The notes under the pieces are model-generated. The model was not told the origin of the DNA and did not search any database. It saw nothing but the letters and a program-made list of their open reading frames with translations. Shown in pieces: positions 46,665-56,026 of a DNA stretch of 64,000 bases. The position numbers and the translations under genes are program-made. Location: NCBI RefSeq assembly GCF_028368975.1, contig NZ_JAQNDM010000002.1, forward strand, positions 4,954,425 to 5,018,424, written 5' to 3'. Within the stretch, counting starts at the first letter, position 1. Each line of letters begins with the position of its first letter. This DNA is from Stigmatella ashevillena. GTDB taxonomy: Bacteria > Myxococcota > Myxococcia > Myxococcales > Myxococcaceae.

Positions 46665-47399
46665 TCAGCTCCTCCCCCACGGGCGGCCGCGGGTCCGGGC
46701 AATGGCCTGAGCCAATTCACGAATGGAGATGGGCTTGCGCATGCAGGCCACGTCGCCGAGCGCGGCCACCTCCCGCATCATCTGAGGCACATCATGTCCG
46801 GAGACGGCGATGACGCCCATGGGGAAGCCCGCGCCCCGCACCTTCTCCACCATCTCCGTGCCCGTCATCCCGGGCATCACCAGGTCCACCACGCAGACAT
46901 CGAAGCGTCCCGAGCGCACGCGCTCCATGGCGGCATCCCCGTCATAGACCGCCTGAGCGCTCAGGCCACACAGGCGCAAGCCCTCCACGGTGGCCTCCGC
47001 CACCTCCTCCGTGTCGTCCACCACCAACACACCGGGGGCTCGCGCCGCGCGCCGCAACGTCTCCAGCAGGTGCTCCACGTCGAAGGGCTTGGGCAGCACG
47101 GTGAAGGCACCCTCGGCGAGCGCATCGTTGATCAAACTCTCCTGGGCGAAGGCCGTCATCAGCACCACGGGCAGCCCGGGGTGCTCGCGCCGCAGGTGGC
47201 GGTGGAGCTCCACGCCGTGCAGCCCCGGCATGCGGATGTCCGTCAGCACCACATCCACCGCCCGCTCGCGCAACAGCCGCAAGGCCTCCTCCCCGCTGGA
47301 GGCCTCCAGCACCACGTGCCCCTCCAGCTCCAGGTTGGCCGCCAAGGTGATTCGCAGGGACTCCTCATCGTCCACCACCAGGATGCTCGCCGTGCTCAC
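46665..47399 (-). CDS. Response regulator with two receiver domains
   Basis: 244 residues from a GTG at 47399 (longer frames upstream lack support). First receiver ILVVDDEESLRITLAANLE with VVLTDIRMPGLHG; second VLVVDDTEEVAEATVEGL with VCVVDLVMPGMTG and Lys in CMRKP. Two receivers and no output domain imply a branching or relay component. It is 10 bp from the preceding membrane kinase. Confidence 0.9.
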   Translation of the reverse strand: MSTASILVVDDEESLRITLAANLELEGHVVLEASSGEEALRLLRERAVDVVLTDIRMPGLHGVELHRHLRREHPGLPVVLMTAFAQESLINDALAEGAFTVLPKPFDVEHLLETLRRAARAPGVLVVDDTEEVAEATVEGLRLCGLSAQAVYDGDAAMERVRSGRFDVCVVDLVMPGMTGTEMVEKVRGAGFPMGVIAVSGHDVPQMMREVAALGDVACMRKPISIRELAQAIARTRGRPWGRS

Positions 47400-47409
47400 G
47401 TCATCCCCC

Positions 47410-48825
47410 TCAGGCGGCCCGAGCAGCCGCGCCCGGTAACTGGATGATGAACTCGCTGCCCTGTCCACGCTGGCTCGACACGTTCAGGCTTCCACCGTGG
47501 CGCTGCACCCGGCTGGCGACAATGGCCAGCCCCAGGCCGGTGCCCCGGGCCTTGGTGGTGAACAGGGGCTCGAAGATGTGGGGCAGCACGTTGGCGGGGA
47601 TCCCCTCCCCGTCATCCACCACGCGCAGGCACAGGGAGCCCTCGCCGCCCTCTTCCGCGCGCACCACCACCTGCCCCGCGCGCTCGGCGGGAATGGCCTC
47701 CACCGCGTTCTGCACGAGGTTGATGAGGACCTGACGGAACTGCTCTCGGTCCAACATGGGCACGGGCAACTGCTCGGGAACCTGATTGAGAACGCTCACG
47801 GACTCCCGGGGAGGTACCACACCGATGGCCTCCTCCACCAATGGCCTGAGCGGACAGGGCTGGAGGAGCAAGGGCCGCTCCCGCGCGAAGTCCAGCAAGT
47901 CTGAAATGATGCGGGCGCAGTTGCCCAGCTCCCGGTCCATGAGCCCCAGGAGCTGCGGCACGCGCGCGTCCCCCACGGCCTGTTCGGGCTTGGCCAGACG
48001 CTTGGCCAGGTAGGTGTGCGCGTTGCGGACCGCGGCCAAGGGGTTGCGCAGCTCATGGCCCACGCTGGCGGCCAGTTGCCCCACGGCGGCCAGCTTCTCC
48101 ACGCGGATGGCTTGCGCCTGGGCGGCGCACAGCTCCTGGAGGGCCCGGTCCAGCTCGATCGACTTGGCGTGCTCGCGCTCGGAGGCCAGCTCCGCGATCG
48201 CCTGGCGCTCGGCCATCTGCCGCATCTCCCACTTGCCTCCGGTGCACGAACGGATGAGCACCAGATCCATGGTGGCCACCCAGAAGACGTGCTCCAGGAA
48301 GCGCCACCCCTGGATGCTGTCCACCCCGTAGATGGACTCGGGCAAGTACAGGCCGCGCAGGACGTGGTCCACCGCCACCACGCCGGAGGCGCTCAGCAGC
48401 ACGGGCCAGTCCCGGTAGAAGGCCAGGAAGGCCAGCGAGCCGAAGATGTGGAAGTGCGTCTCGATGCGGCCCCCCGTCAGGTGGATGAGCAGCGCCGACC
48501 AGAGCATCTGGGAGATGGCCACCACGTGCCGGGTGAGCGCGCTGCCCGGGCGCAGCCACACCAGACAGATGGGAAAGGCGTTGAGCGCCCCGCCGAGCCC
48601 CACCGCCATGTACACGTGCAGGTGCAGCTCGCGCGCGCGGCCCTCCCAGCTGTACGGCGAGACGAAGAGCGCGAGCGCGATGGCGAACACCCACTGCGCC
48701 CCCATCAGCCCGGCGAAGAGCCGGTCCACCCGCCGCCACACCTCCTGCTGGTGCTGGGTGAAGAGCCGCCCGGTTCGCTCCTCCAGCCGCTGCTCCGGCG
48801 TGCACTCCACGGCCGCCGTGCTCAT
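47410..48825 (-). CDS. Membrane sensor histidine kinase
   Basis: 471 residues. Six hydrophobic helices between about 40 and 195 (GLMGAQWVFAIALALFV, HVVAISQMLWSALLIHL), with a conserved His-rich loop RIETHFHIFGSLAF. Then a coiled coil, HisKA (VGQLAASVGHELRNPLAAVRN) and HATPase (LVQNAVEAIPAERA, VDDGEGIPANVLP, GTGLGLAIV). The integral membrane N-terminus likely senses something in or near the bilayer. Overlaps the RedB-like gene by 4 bp. Confidence 0.92.
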   Translation of the reverse strand: MSTAAVECTPEQRLEERTGRLFTQHQQEVWRRVDRLFAGLMGAQWVFAIALALFVSPYSWEGRARELHLHVYMAVGLGGALNAFPICLVWLRPGSALTRHVVAISQMLWSALLIHLTGGRIETHFHIFGSLAFLAFYRDWPVLLSASGVVAVDHVLRGLYLPESIYGVDSIQGWRFLEHVFWVATMDLVLIRSCTGGKWEMRQMAERQAIAELASEREHAKSIELDRALQELCAAQAQAIRVEKLAAVGQLAASVGHELRNPLAAVRNAHTYLAKRLAKPEQAVGDARVPQLLGLMDRELGNCARIISDLLDFARERPLLLQPCPLRPLVEEAIGVVPPRESVSVLNQVPEQLPVPMLDREQFRQVLINLVQNAVEAIPAERAGQVVVRAEEGGEGSLCLRVVDDGEGIPANVLPHIFEPLFTTKARGTGLGLAIVASRVQRHGGSLNVSSQRGQGSEFIIQLPGAAARAA

Positions 48826-49454
48826 GGCCTCTGGCTCCCGGCGAGCAGCGGCTGCGGGTCCTCCAGCGCACAGCCGTAGACGGGGTGCTGGGAACGGCCC
48901 TCCTCCTGCATCACCAGCGCCTCGACCGAGGCGCGCCCGGCGTTGTTGCCTTCATGTCCCCGCGAGCCGGTGATGCCCCCGCTGAAGCGCAAGTGGCCCC
49001 CGGCATCGAAGAGCAGGACATGGCCCGAGGTGGTGGCCCCGAACCGCTGGGCCTCCACGCCCCCCTCATCCTGCCGCACGGTGACGCCCGGGATGGCGGC
49101 GGCGCGCTGCCACAGCGGACCCTCCTCCCACGCGGCGTCCGCGCGCTCGGGGTGCAGGAAGAGCACATGGGCATCCACGCGCGGGCCGGCCCGCTCCATC
49201 ACCTCCTGGAGTTCCGCCAGGCTCGCGCGGGTGCAGGGGCACCGCGGGTGCGCCAGCATCACCAGCAGGAAGCGCCCCGGCGTGGGCCGCAGCGCGCTGT
49301 CCTCGGGAAAGCGCGCCGGGGGCTCGGCCGAAGGGCCCGCGGTGTGGGAGTAGCGCGCCAGCGCCGTCATCCCCCCCACCACCGCCCCGCCCCACAGCAC
49401 GCCCGTGACGGCGAGCATCAGGCGCATCCGCGCCGAGGGCCTTCTGCCTTCCAT
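48822..49454 (-). CDS. RedB-like thioredoxin-fold membrane protein
   Basis: 210 residues from an ATG at 49454. One N-terminal helix (RLMLAVTGVLWGGAVVGGM) anchors a periplasmic thioredoxin-like domain with FLLVMLAHPRCPCTRASLAEL, a CPC motif at the active-site helix, and later SGHVLLFDAGGHLRFSGG, a typical beta-strand pair. Proteins like this accompany myxobacterial two-component genes. A redox or metal input to the adjoining membrane kinase is plausible (inference). Start and stop overlap both neighbours. Confidence 0.75.
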   Translation of the reverse strand: MEGRRPSARMRLMLAVTGVLWGGAVVGGMTALARYSHTAGPSAEPPARFPEDSALRPTPGRFLLVMLAHPRCPCTRASLAELQEVMERAGPRVDAHVLFLHPERADAAWEEGPLWQRAAAIPGVTVRQDEGGVEAQRFGATTSGHVLLFDAGGHLRFSGGITGSRGHEGNNAGRASVEALVMQEEGRSQHPVYGCALEDPQPLLAGSQRP

Positions 49455-49455
49455 C

Positions 49456-49887
49456 TCACAGCGCCCGCTTCCAGGCACCCAGCTCGGACGACAGCGAGCT
49501 CATCATGCGCTTGAGCCGCGAGGACTCCGCCGCCCGGTGGATCAGCTCCACGAGCTGCGTGGGCTGGTAGGGCTTGATGAGCAGGTAGTAGAGCCCCTGC
49601 GCATCGTACTTGTCGCGCTTCTCCAGGTACTCGCGGTGGCCGGTGACCAGCACGCCCGACAGGTGCGGCTGGGCGGCGGTGGCCTCGCGCAGCAACTGGA
49701 TGCCGTTGCGGCCGGGCATGTTGAAGTCCGTGCACAGCACATCGAACGTGTGCTGGGACAGCAACCGCAGCGCGGCCTCCGCGTTCGTAGCCGTCATGAC
49801 CCGGAAATCTTCGGAAAGAATCGCGGCTGCGGTGACGAGCACGGGGTACTCGTCATCCACAACCAAGACATTGAGCCGCTCGTTCAT
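49456..49887 (-). CDS. Response regulator, first gene of the phosphorelay operon
   Basis: 143 residues. NVLVVDDEYPVLVTAAAIL, phosphoacceptor in VLCTDFNMPGRNG, Thr in GVLVTGH, Lys in LLIKPYQP, then a short helical tail. A stand-alone receiver. Next gene begins immediately after its stop. The divergent 328-bp gap upstream must hold the operon promoter. Confidence 0.9.
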   Translation of the reverse strand: MNERLNVLVVDDEYPVLVTAAAILSEDFRVMTATNAEAALRLLSQHTFDVLCTDFNMPGRNGIQLLREATAAQPHLSGVLVTGHREYLEKRDKYDAQGLYYLLIKPYQPTQLVELIHRAAESSRLKRMMSSLSSELGAWKRAL

Positions 49888-50215
49888 GTGTTCCAGCGCC
49901 TTGTGCCTGCTCAGGGTGGATGTAGGCGAACGTAAGTTTTTGAATGACTGCTAGAGGCTGCTGCCTGACAGGACAATATTGAAGCACTGTAACGCCACTG
50001 GATCATTACCGCATGAGGCGCGATGCCGCAGGGGTTGCTCACCAGACACAGCGCGTTGACGCCTCTCGGCACAGGAGTCTTTCCAGCTTTTCCAAGTTTC
50101 TAGAAGTGAACCGTCCTTTCCGTGCCTGTCTCGGCGACCTGGGGAGTAGGAAAACGTAATCTGGTGCCTACCTTGTAGGCCAGAGGACTGGGAATCCTCC
50201 CCAGGAGGAGCGCAC
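49888..50215. other. Divergent intergenic region
   Basis: 328 bp between the phosphorelay operon (minus) and the DUF72 gene (plus). It is less GC-rich than the genes. A small perfect hairpin GCCTAC-CTT-GTAGGC lies at 50166-50180, and GGAGG precedes the DUF72 ATG. No promoter matched a consensus well enough to call. Confidence 0.4.
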
Positions 50216-51106
50216 ATGGTCCGGTTTGGCCCTGCGGGGTGGACATATAAGGACTGGGAAGGGGTGGTGTACCCTGGACGCCGGTCCAAGAGCGTCGAGC
50301 CGCTGGAGGCCATGGCCTCGCTGTTCGATGCGGTGGAAATCAATACCTCCTTCTACCGGCCCGTGAGTCCCCAGAACGCGCACCGGTGGCTGGAACGCAC
50401 GGCAGCCCACCCGGACTTCCGCTTCACGGCGAAACTCTGGCGGCGCTTCACCCACGAGCGAGCCACTCCCTGGACCGAGGAGGAAGTCCGGTGGGCGCGT
50501 GTAGGCCTCACGGTGTTGCACGAGGCGGGGCGGCTGGGGGCGGTGCTGGTGCAGTTCCCCTGGTCCTTCCGCAACACACCGGCGAACCGGGACTGGGTGG
50601 ACGGCCTGGCGGGCGCGTTCGAGGGGCTGCCGCTGGTGCTGGAGGTGCGGCACGCCTCGTGGAATGAGCCCTCGTACTACGCGGAGCTGGTGGAGCGGGG
50701 GCTGGGCTTCGTGAACATCGATCAGCCGCTCTTCAAGGACTCGCTGGCCCCGAGCGCCCGGGCCACGTCGGCGGTGGGCTACGTGCGCGTGCACGGCCGC
50801 AACGCCCGCGACTGGTTCCGCCAGAGCGCGGCCCCCATCGAGCGCTACGACTACCTGTACTCGGCCCAAGAGCTGGCGCCCTGGGCGGAGCGCACGAAGC
50901 AGCTCGCCGAGCACCCGCGCGTGCGGGACGTGTACGTCATCACCAACAACCACGCCCGGGGCCAGGGCGTGGCCAATGCCTTGATGCTCCAGGCGATGGT
51001 GACGGGACACACGGTGAAGGCCCCAGAGACACTGCTGCGTGCGTACCCCGAAGCGCTCGGCCCCTACGTGAGGCCGGAGGCGCCCCGGGAAGCCCCCCGG
51101 CCGTGA
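50216..51106 (+). CDS. DUF72 family protein (YecE-like)
   Basis: 296 residues, strong GGAGG. The N-terminus VRFGPAGWTYKDWEGVVYPG, followed by FDAVEINTSFYRP, FRFTAKLWRRFTHE, VLVQFPWSFR, LEVRHASW and VYVITNNHARGQGVANALML, matches DUF72 throughout. The family adopts a TIM-barrel-like fold of unknown biochemical role. Full length. No linked genes. Confidence 0.92.
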   Translation: MVRFGPAGWTYKDWEGVVYPGRRSKSVEPLEAMASLFDAVEINTSFYRPVSPQNAHRWLERTAAHPDFRFTAKLWRRFTHERATPWTEEEVRWARVGLTVLHEAGRLGAVLVQFPWSFRNTPANRDWVDGLAGAFEGLPLVLEVRHASWNEPSYYAELVERGLGFVNIDQPLFKDSLAPSARATSAVGYVRVHGRNARDWFRQSAAPIERYDYLYSAQELAPWAERTKQLAEHPRVRDVYVITNNHARGQGVANALMLQAMVTGHTVKAPETLLRAYPEALGPYVRPEAPREAPRP

Positions 51107-51132
51107 GCCGGGGGAGACGCCTGTTCTTCCGC

Positions 51133-53505
51133 TCAGCCCGTGATGGCCACGGCCTTGCCCACCCGGGTGTTGTTGTCGGTGAGCAGCTCATCGTCCAGGT
51201 GAGGGTTCACCACGGCCCCGAGGAAGTAGGCGCCGGAGTTGGGAACCGAGGCGCTGCCCACGAGGGACAGCGTCTGGCAGTTGCCCGGCTCCAGGTAGCC
51301 GGTGAACTGGCTCGCCACCCGCGTGTCCGGGGAAGAGCCCCAGGGCGACTGCGGGGTGAGGGTGTTGTCCTCGGACAGGTACGCCTCGACGTAGGTAGAG
51401 CCCGCTCGGGTCCCCTGGTTGCACACGGTCACCGAGGCCGTGAACATCCCCCCCCGCTGCGCGCTGGCCGGACCGGTCACCTTGCTGACGATGAAGTCCG
51501 TGCCATCACCGACGCCCAACCGGGCGCTCACCTTCGTGTTGTTGTCCGTGATCAGCTCCGGCGAGCCGTGCTGGTACGGATTCGCCACGGCGCCCAGGTA
51601 ATACGCGCCCTCCCCCGGAACCGAGGCATGCGCTTCCACGGAAACTGTCTGGCATCCACCGGGCGCCAGATAATCCACCCACCCGTTGCCCACCCGCCGG
51701 TCTCCTTCCGAGGACTGATTCTGGAGGGTGATGATCGTATCCTGGGACAGGTACAGCTCCACGAGGGTGTCACCGCCCCGCGTGCCCTGGTTGCACACCG
51801 TCACCGCCGCGTTGAAGGACTGGCCCGGCTGGACATTGGGGGGGGAGGTCACCTGGGTGACGACGAAGTCCGTCGCGTCCCCCACGCCCACCCGGCTGCC
51901 CACCTTCGTGTTGTTGTCCTCGATGAGCTCGAGGGCGTTGTTCCAGGGATCCACCACGGCGCCCAGGTAATACGCGCCGTCCGAGGAAGAGCCCCCCGCC
52001 GACCCTCTCACCGTCAACGTCTGGCATTGTCCCGGCTCCAGCCAGGACAAGGACTCGCTGCCCACCCGGTAGTCCGTGGAGGGACCGCTCTGCGGCCCTT
52101 CCGGCGTGATGACCGCATCCTTGGACAGGTACAGGTCCACGTTCGTGGAGCCTTCACGCGTGCCCTGGTTGCACACCGTCACCGAGACGTCGAGGTTGGA
52201 GCCCTGCCTGACACTGGCAGGCCCACTCACCTGGGAGACGACGAAGTCAGGCCCCTGACCGATGCCGAACCGGTTGCCCACCTTCGTGTTGTTGTCTTCG
52301 ATCAGCTCGGAGGAGGAGGCCTGCACATCCACCGCGGCGCCCAGATAATACGCGCCCGACTGCACCCCCGACGCCTCGCCGACGAGCGACAGAGCCCGGC
52401 ACTGCCCGGCCTCCAGCCAACCCGTGGGCTCCCGCGACCCGAGGGGCAGGTCTGCTCCCGGCTCCGGGAACAACGTGGGAAGGATGACCTTGTCCTCGGA
52501 CAGATACAGCCCCACCTCGGACTCGCCGCCCTCCGTTCCCTGGTTGCACACCGTCACCGAGGCCACGAAGGAATGTCCCTCCTGGGCGCTGGGAGGGCCA
52601 CTGACCTTGGAGACGATGAAGTCCGGCCCAGACCCGAACCCCAGACGGTTGCCCGCCTTCGCGTTGTTGTCCTCGAGGAACTCGGTGACATCGTTGAACC
52701 GATCCACCACGGCGCCCAGGTAGTACGGCCCTTCCTCCAGGGACCCCGAAAGATCACCGGTCACGGAGACGATCCTGCACTCGCCTGATTCCAGACCGAC
52801 GGGCTGTGAAGCGCCCAGGAACTGGTCCGTGTACGGGCTGGGCGAGGCGGGCACCGTGATGACCGCATCATCGGACAGGTAGAGCGCCACCTCGGTGGAG
52901 CCCCACTGCGTGCCCTGGTTGCACACCTGGATCGACGCGGTGATGGAATTGCCGGACCGGGCGCTGGGAGGGCCACTGACCTCGGAGACGATGAAGTCCG
53001 CCTCATCCCCGATACCCACGCGGGGGCCCGTCTTGACGTTGTTGTTTTCCCGGATCTCGGGAACCTCATTCTGAGGATCCGCCACCGCGCCCAGGTAGTA
53101 CGCCCCAGCCAGGGGGACCTGGGAGAGGCCCTCCACCACGAGCTGCTGGCACGCGCCGACCGGCAGGTAGTCCGTCATCGCGATGCCCGCGGGCTGGTCC
53201 GTGTAGGGCCCAGGGTTCGCAGGCACGGTGATGACCGCATCCACGGAGAAGTAGAGCCCGACCTGCGCGGAGCCATCCTGGGTTCCCTGGTTGCACACCG
53301 TCACCTCGGCGGTGAAACCGGTGGCCTCCCGCACGCTGGCCGGCCCCTTCACGCTCTTCACGATGAAGTCCGGACCGTCCGTGACGACCGCGGGTTGAAG
53401 GGCTTCCGCGAGGGGCACTTCCGGAGAACCTTCCGGTGTCCCGCACCCGACGGCCCCCATCCACGCCACCATGCCAATGACTGCCTTCCCGACGCTTCGT
53501 TGCAC
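51133..53505 (-). CDS. CARDB-repeat lipoprotein
   Basis: 790 residues. Signal peptide with lipobox-like GAVGC (about residue 21). The rest is six tandem units of about 125 residues. Each opens DFIVSKVSGPPSA or a variant and continues VTVCNQGT, V-x-LYLS-x-D, then YYLGAVVDP and EDNNTKVG. This is the CARDB/APHP adhesion-type Ig-like domain. The repeats are close in DNA as well, so copy number may change by recombination. Likely displayed on the cell surface as a spacer or adhesin. Convergent with the DUF72 gene, 26 bp apart. Confidence 0.9.
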   Translation of the reverse strand: MQRSVGKAVIGMVAWMGAVGCGTPEGSPEVPLAEALQPAVVTDGPDFIVKSVKGPASVREATGFTAEVTVCNQGTQDGSAQVGLYFSVDAVITVPANPGPYTDQPAGIAMTDYLPVGACQQLVVEGLSQVPLAGAYYLGAVADPQNEVPEIRENNNVKTGPRVGIGDEADFIVSEVSGPPSARSGNSITASIQVCNQGTQWGSTEVALYLSDDAVITVPASPSPYTDQFLGASQPVGLESGECRIVSVTGDLSGSLEEGPYYLGAVVDRFNDVTEFLEDNNAKAGNRLGFGSGPDFIVSKVSGPPSAQEGHSFVASVTVCNQGTEGGESEVGLYLSEDKVILPTLFPEPGADLPLGSREPTGWLEAGQCRALSLVGEASGVQSGAYYLGAAVDVQASSSELIEDNNTKVGNRFGIGQGPDFVVSQVSGPASVRQGSNLDVSVTVCNQGTREGSTNVDLYLSKDAVITPEGPQSGPSTDYRVGSESLSWLEPGQCQTLTVRGSAGGSSSDGAYYLGAVVDPWNNALELIEDNNTKVGSRVGVGDATDFVVTQVTSPPNVQPGQSFNAAVTVCNQGTRGGDTLVELYLSQDTIITLQNQSSEGDRRVGNGWVDYLAPGGCQTVSVEAHASVPGEGAYYLGAVANPYQHGSPELITDNNTKVSARLGVGDGTDFIVSKVTGPASAQRGGMFTASVTVCNQGTRAGSTYVEAYLSEDNTLTPQSPWGSSPDTRVASQFTGYLEPGNCQTLSLVGSASVPNSGAYFLGAVVNPHLDDELLTDNNTRVGKAVAITG

Positions 53506-53682
53506 ACTGCCTCCTCTGTGAAACTCGAGGCCAGTAGAGCGAGCAAGCGAGCTTTTTATTCACCCTGTGAAGCCCTGATATTCCCTGCGTGGAACGTGCG
53601 CGGGACGAAAGGCGGCAATTGCGTGTCGGGCCGCGAGACGCTTCGATTATTCTTCCCGGCGCCTTCCTCGCCAGAGTGCCCC

Positions 53683-54222
53683 ATGACGATGCCGGCCCCA
53701 CCGGCCCAGATAGAAGTCAGCGGTCAAGCCCTCATGGCCTGGCTGGCCGCGATGAGGATCGTCCAGGAGAAGGCCGTGCAGCTCCTGGCACGGCACGGCA
53801 TCACCCCGCTCGATCGGGACGCTTGGTATCCCTTGAATTCCGTGCTCGCATCGCTCCGGACCATCCTCGTGCAGATCGGCCCGAACACGATGAGGGGCGT
53901 GGGGCGGCATCTGCCAGACCATGCGCCGTTTCCGTCTCCGATTGGCTCCATCGAGGCCGCGCTGCGCGCCATCGACACCGCCTACAAAGCCAGCCACCGG
54001 GGGCCTGGAGACATCGGCGGCTACAGCTACACGCCGCAGGGAAGCCGACAGGGGCGGATGGTCTGCGACAACCCCTATCCGTGCCAACTGGACGAAGGCG
54101 TCATCGAGGCCATGGCCGAGCGCTTCCGGCCCAAGGACTCGTTCTTCGTCCACATCACCCACGAGCCGCAGCAGTGCCGCGAGCGGGGCGGCACCTCCTG
54201 CACGTACATCGTCCGCTGGTAG
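53683..54222 (+). CDS. Hypothetical protein with V4R/heme-NO-like C-terminus
   Basis: 179 residues. The first half is helical (ALMAWLAAMRIVQEKAVQLL). The last 60 residues, GRMVCDNPYPCQLDEGVIEA then CRERGGTSCTYIVRW, resemble the closing strands of V4R/H-NOX-related small-ligand domains, with the pattern C-x4-GG-x2-C. No clear homologue comes to mind. Divergent from the CARDB gene, convergent with the DUF1579 gene. Confidence 0.7.
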   Translation: MTMPAPPAQIEVSGQALMAWLAAMRIVQEKAVQLLARHGITPLDRDAWYPLNSVLASLRTILVQIGPNTMRGVGRHLPDHAPFPSPIGSIEAALRAIDTAYKASHRGPGDIGGYSYTPQGSRQGRMVCDNPYPCQLDEGVIEAMAERFRPKDSFFVHITHEPQQCRERGGTSCTYIVRW

Positions 54223-54231
54223 CGCCGCCCG

Positions 54232-54741
54232 CTAACGGGAGGGGACCCGCCGGTACACCGTCTCGACGGCCTTGGCCTCGGTGCCCTGGCCCTCGGGAGG
54301 AACGTTGTAGTGGGTGATGATCAGCTGATCGGCGTCCGGCTGGTGGATCTCCGTCCTCCACCCCCAGGGCGGCCCGGACGGCGCCCCATAACTGCCCAGC
54401 ACCCCCAGACCCTTTCCGGCCGGAGCGCCCGTCGAGTACATGAGGGCCGTGCCCGTATGGAAGGTGTCGAGCCAGGCCACTTCATAGCGGTCCAGATCCA
54501 GGTGGTACGCGTAGACGGCCATCCCGGACAGCGGCTTGCCCTGGAGCGAGCCCTCATACTCGTGCACCACGAAGCGCCCACCGGCCACGGGGCGGATCGT
54601 CCCGCGCCAGGCGGACTCATCCGCGAGCTTCTCCGGCTCGAACCACGTCTTCGTCACCCCTTCCCACTGCCCGGCGAGCTGGCCGAGCCGGTGGTGGATG
54701 CCACCCTCTGACAGGGACTCCTGGAACGAACGCTGGGACAT
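54232..54741 (-). CDS. DUF1579 family protein
   Basis: 169 residues. LGQLAGQWEGVTKTWFEPEK, VAGGRFVVHEYEGSLQGK, YAYHLDLDRYEVAWLDTFHTG and the GWRTEIHQPDADQLIITHYN strand match DUF1579, a lipocalin-like barrel domain of unknown ligand. Here the family's usual DNxxxKY segment reads LDLDRYEV. Single gene. Confidence 0.8.
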   Translation of the reverse strand: MSQRSFQESLSEGGIHHRLGQLAGQWEGVTKTWFEPEKLADESAWRGTIRPVAGGRFVVHEYEGSLQGKPLSGMAVYAYHLDLDRYEVAWLDTFHTGTALMYSTGAPAGKGLGVLGSYGAPSGPPWGWRTEIHQPDADQLIITHYNVPPEGQGTEAKAVETVYRRVPSR

Positions 54742-54794
54742 GGGCAGCTCCTCTGGGGAACTCAGGTGAGGGGGCTCAGGGTACCAACAACACC

Positions 54795-55286
54795 TCAGGC
54801 GTCGTCGGAGAAGGTGTGGACCAGCTCCCCGGTGAGCTGCAACACAAGCCCAGAGCCCGGCTCGTCATGCTCGTCGTCGCGCCCCACTTCCAGCACCTTC
54901 TCGTCGTCGTCCCACTGCCCGAAGTAGTACTCGCCGCCCGCCGCCATCCACGCCTGCGTGCCCGCCACGAGGGTCTCCACGGTGTCGGAGCCGCTGGTGT
55001 AGCGGTACACGGTGAAGTCCGCGGACTCCTTCTTCAGCTCCTGCACCATCCCGAGCAGCTCCTCATCCTGGGGCTTGCCACCCTCGAGCGTCTCCTTCTT
55101 CCACTCGCGCTTCTCCTCGGCCGGCTTGCGCTCCTTCCAAGCCGTCAGCAGCGCCCGCACCTTGTCGCGCGCATCGGTCTGCAGACCATGCACCTGCGCG
55201 GGCAGTTCGATTTCCCCCAACGCCAGCAGCGCGGTTTCGATCTGCACGGCTTTGAGAATCCACTCGTTCATCGGCGTCCGCAGCAT
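54795..55286 (-). CDS. Hypothetical acidic protein
   Basis: 163 residues from an ATG at 55286 with GGAG upstream; a longer frame adds 21 Gly/Pro-rich residues and looks spurious. A charged helical middle (KPAEEKREWKKETLEGGKPQ) separates an N-terminal helix from a strand-rich C-terminus (GGEYYFGQWDDDEKVLEVGR). Very acidic. No family recognised. Divergent from the PPOX-like gene. Confidence 0.6.
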   Translation of the reverse strand: MLRTPMNEWILKAVQIETALLALGEIELPAQVHGLQTDARDKVRALLTAWKERKPAEEKREWKKETLEGGKPQDEELLGMVQELKKESADFTVYRYTSGSDTVETLVAGTQAWMAAGGEYYFGQWDDDEKVLEVGRDDEHDEPGSGLVLQLTGELVHTFSDDA

Positions 55287-55482
55287 GTGAGGTCTCCCGG
55301 GCCCCGCGAGGGGGCCTCGTCCGGTCAAAAGGGGCGGCCTGCCTATCACGGGCGCGCATCCGCCACCCCACCTTCCAGCAGACGCCTGTCCGCCCGCACG
55401 CCCTGCCTCCAGGCCGAAGCATGCCTGTCAGAGGGTTCCTCACCTCTGGGCGGCTGCTTACCGTGAAGCCGGGAGGCAAGGA

Positions 55483-56007
55483 ATGACCAAAAAGACGGAG
55501 CAGGACGTGGTCGCGCACCTGGGGAAGCTGATCCACGGCATCAAGGTCGCGATGATGACGACGGTGGAGGAGGACGGCAGTCTGCGCTCCCGTCCCATGT
55601 GGACGCAGGAGCGGGACTTCGACGGGGAGCTGTGGTTCTTCACCCGCGAGCACTCGGCCAAGGTGGACGAGGTGGAGCATGACCACCACGTGAGCCTCTC
55701 GTACGCGGAGCCCTCCAAGGATCGCTTCGTGTCGGTGAGCGGCCGGTGCCGGCTGGTCACGGACAAGGCCAAGGCGCGCGAGCTGTGGAACCCCGCCCTC
55801 AAGGCCTGGTTCCCCGACGGCCTCGATGACCCCGAGCTGTCGCTGCTGTGCATCACCGTGGAGAAGGCGGAGTACTGGGACACGCCCAACAGCCGCATGG
55901 TGCAGCTCATCGGCTTCGTGAAGGCCAGCCTCACCGGCAGTCCGTACCAACCGGGAGGTCACGAGAAAGTCAACGTCACCGGGCCGTCGGACTCTTCGAT
56001 GCACTGA
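55483..56007 (+). CDS. Pyridoxamine 5'-phosphate oxidase-like (stress protein 26 type)
   Basis: 174 residues. HGIKVAMMTTVEEDGSLRSR, PMWTQERDFDGELWFFTREH, VEHDHHVSLSYAEPSK and VSVSGRCRLVTDKAKARELW are the split-barrel FMN-binding pattern of the general-stress-protein-26 branch of the PPOX superfamily. The substrate is unknown; the fold binds a flavin or F420-like cofactor. Its stop codon lies inside a 13-bp tandem duplication. Confidence 0.88.
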   Translation: MTKKTEQDVVAHLGKLIHGIKVAMMTTVEEDGSLRSRPMWTQERDFDGELWFFTREHSAKVDEVEHDHHVSLSYAEPSKDRFVSVSGRCRLVTDKAKARELWNPALKAWFPDGLDDPELSLLCITVEKAEYWDTPNSRMVQLIGFVKASLTGSPYQPGGHEKVNVTGPSDSSMH

Positions 56008-56026
56008 GTCAATGCACTGAGTCAAT
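56001..56026. repeat. 13-bp perfect tandem duplication over a stop codon
   Basis: GCACTGAGTCAAT occurs twice in direct succession (56001-56013 and 56014-56026). The first copy holds the TGA of the PPOX-like gene. Probably a replication-slippage event. Confidence 0.8.

Noticed and set aside
49985-50020. Sigma-54-like element (TGGC and GC) upstream of the phosphorelay operon
   Set aside because: The spacing between GG and GC is one base short of the required ten.
51133-53505. Direct repeats suggesting a CRISPR array
   Set aside because: The repeats are about 375 bp, in frame and encode CARDB domains.
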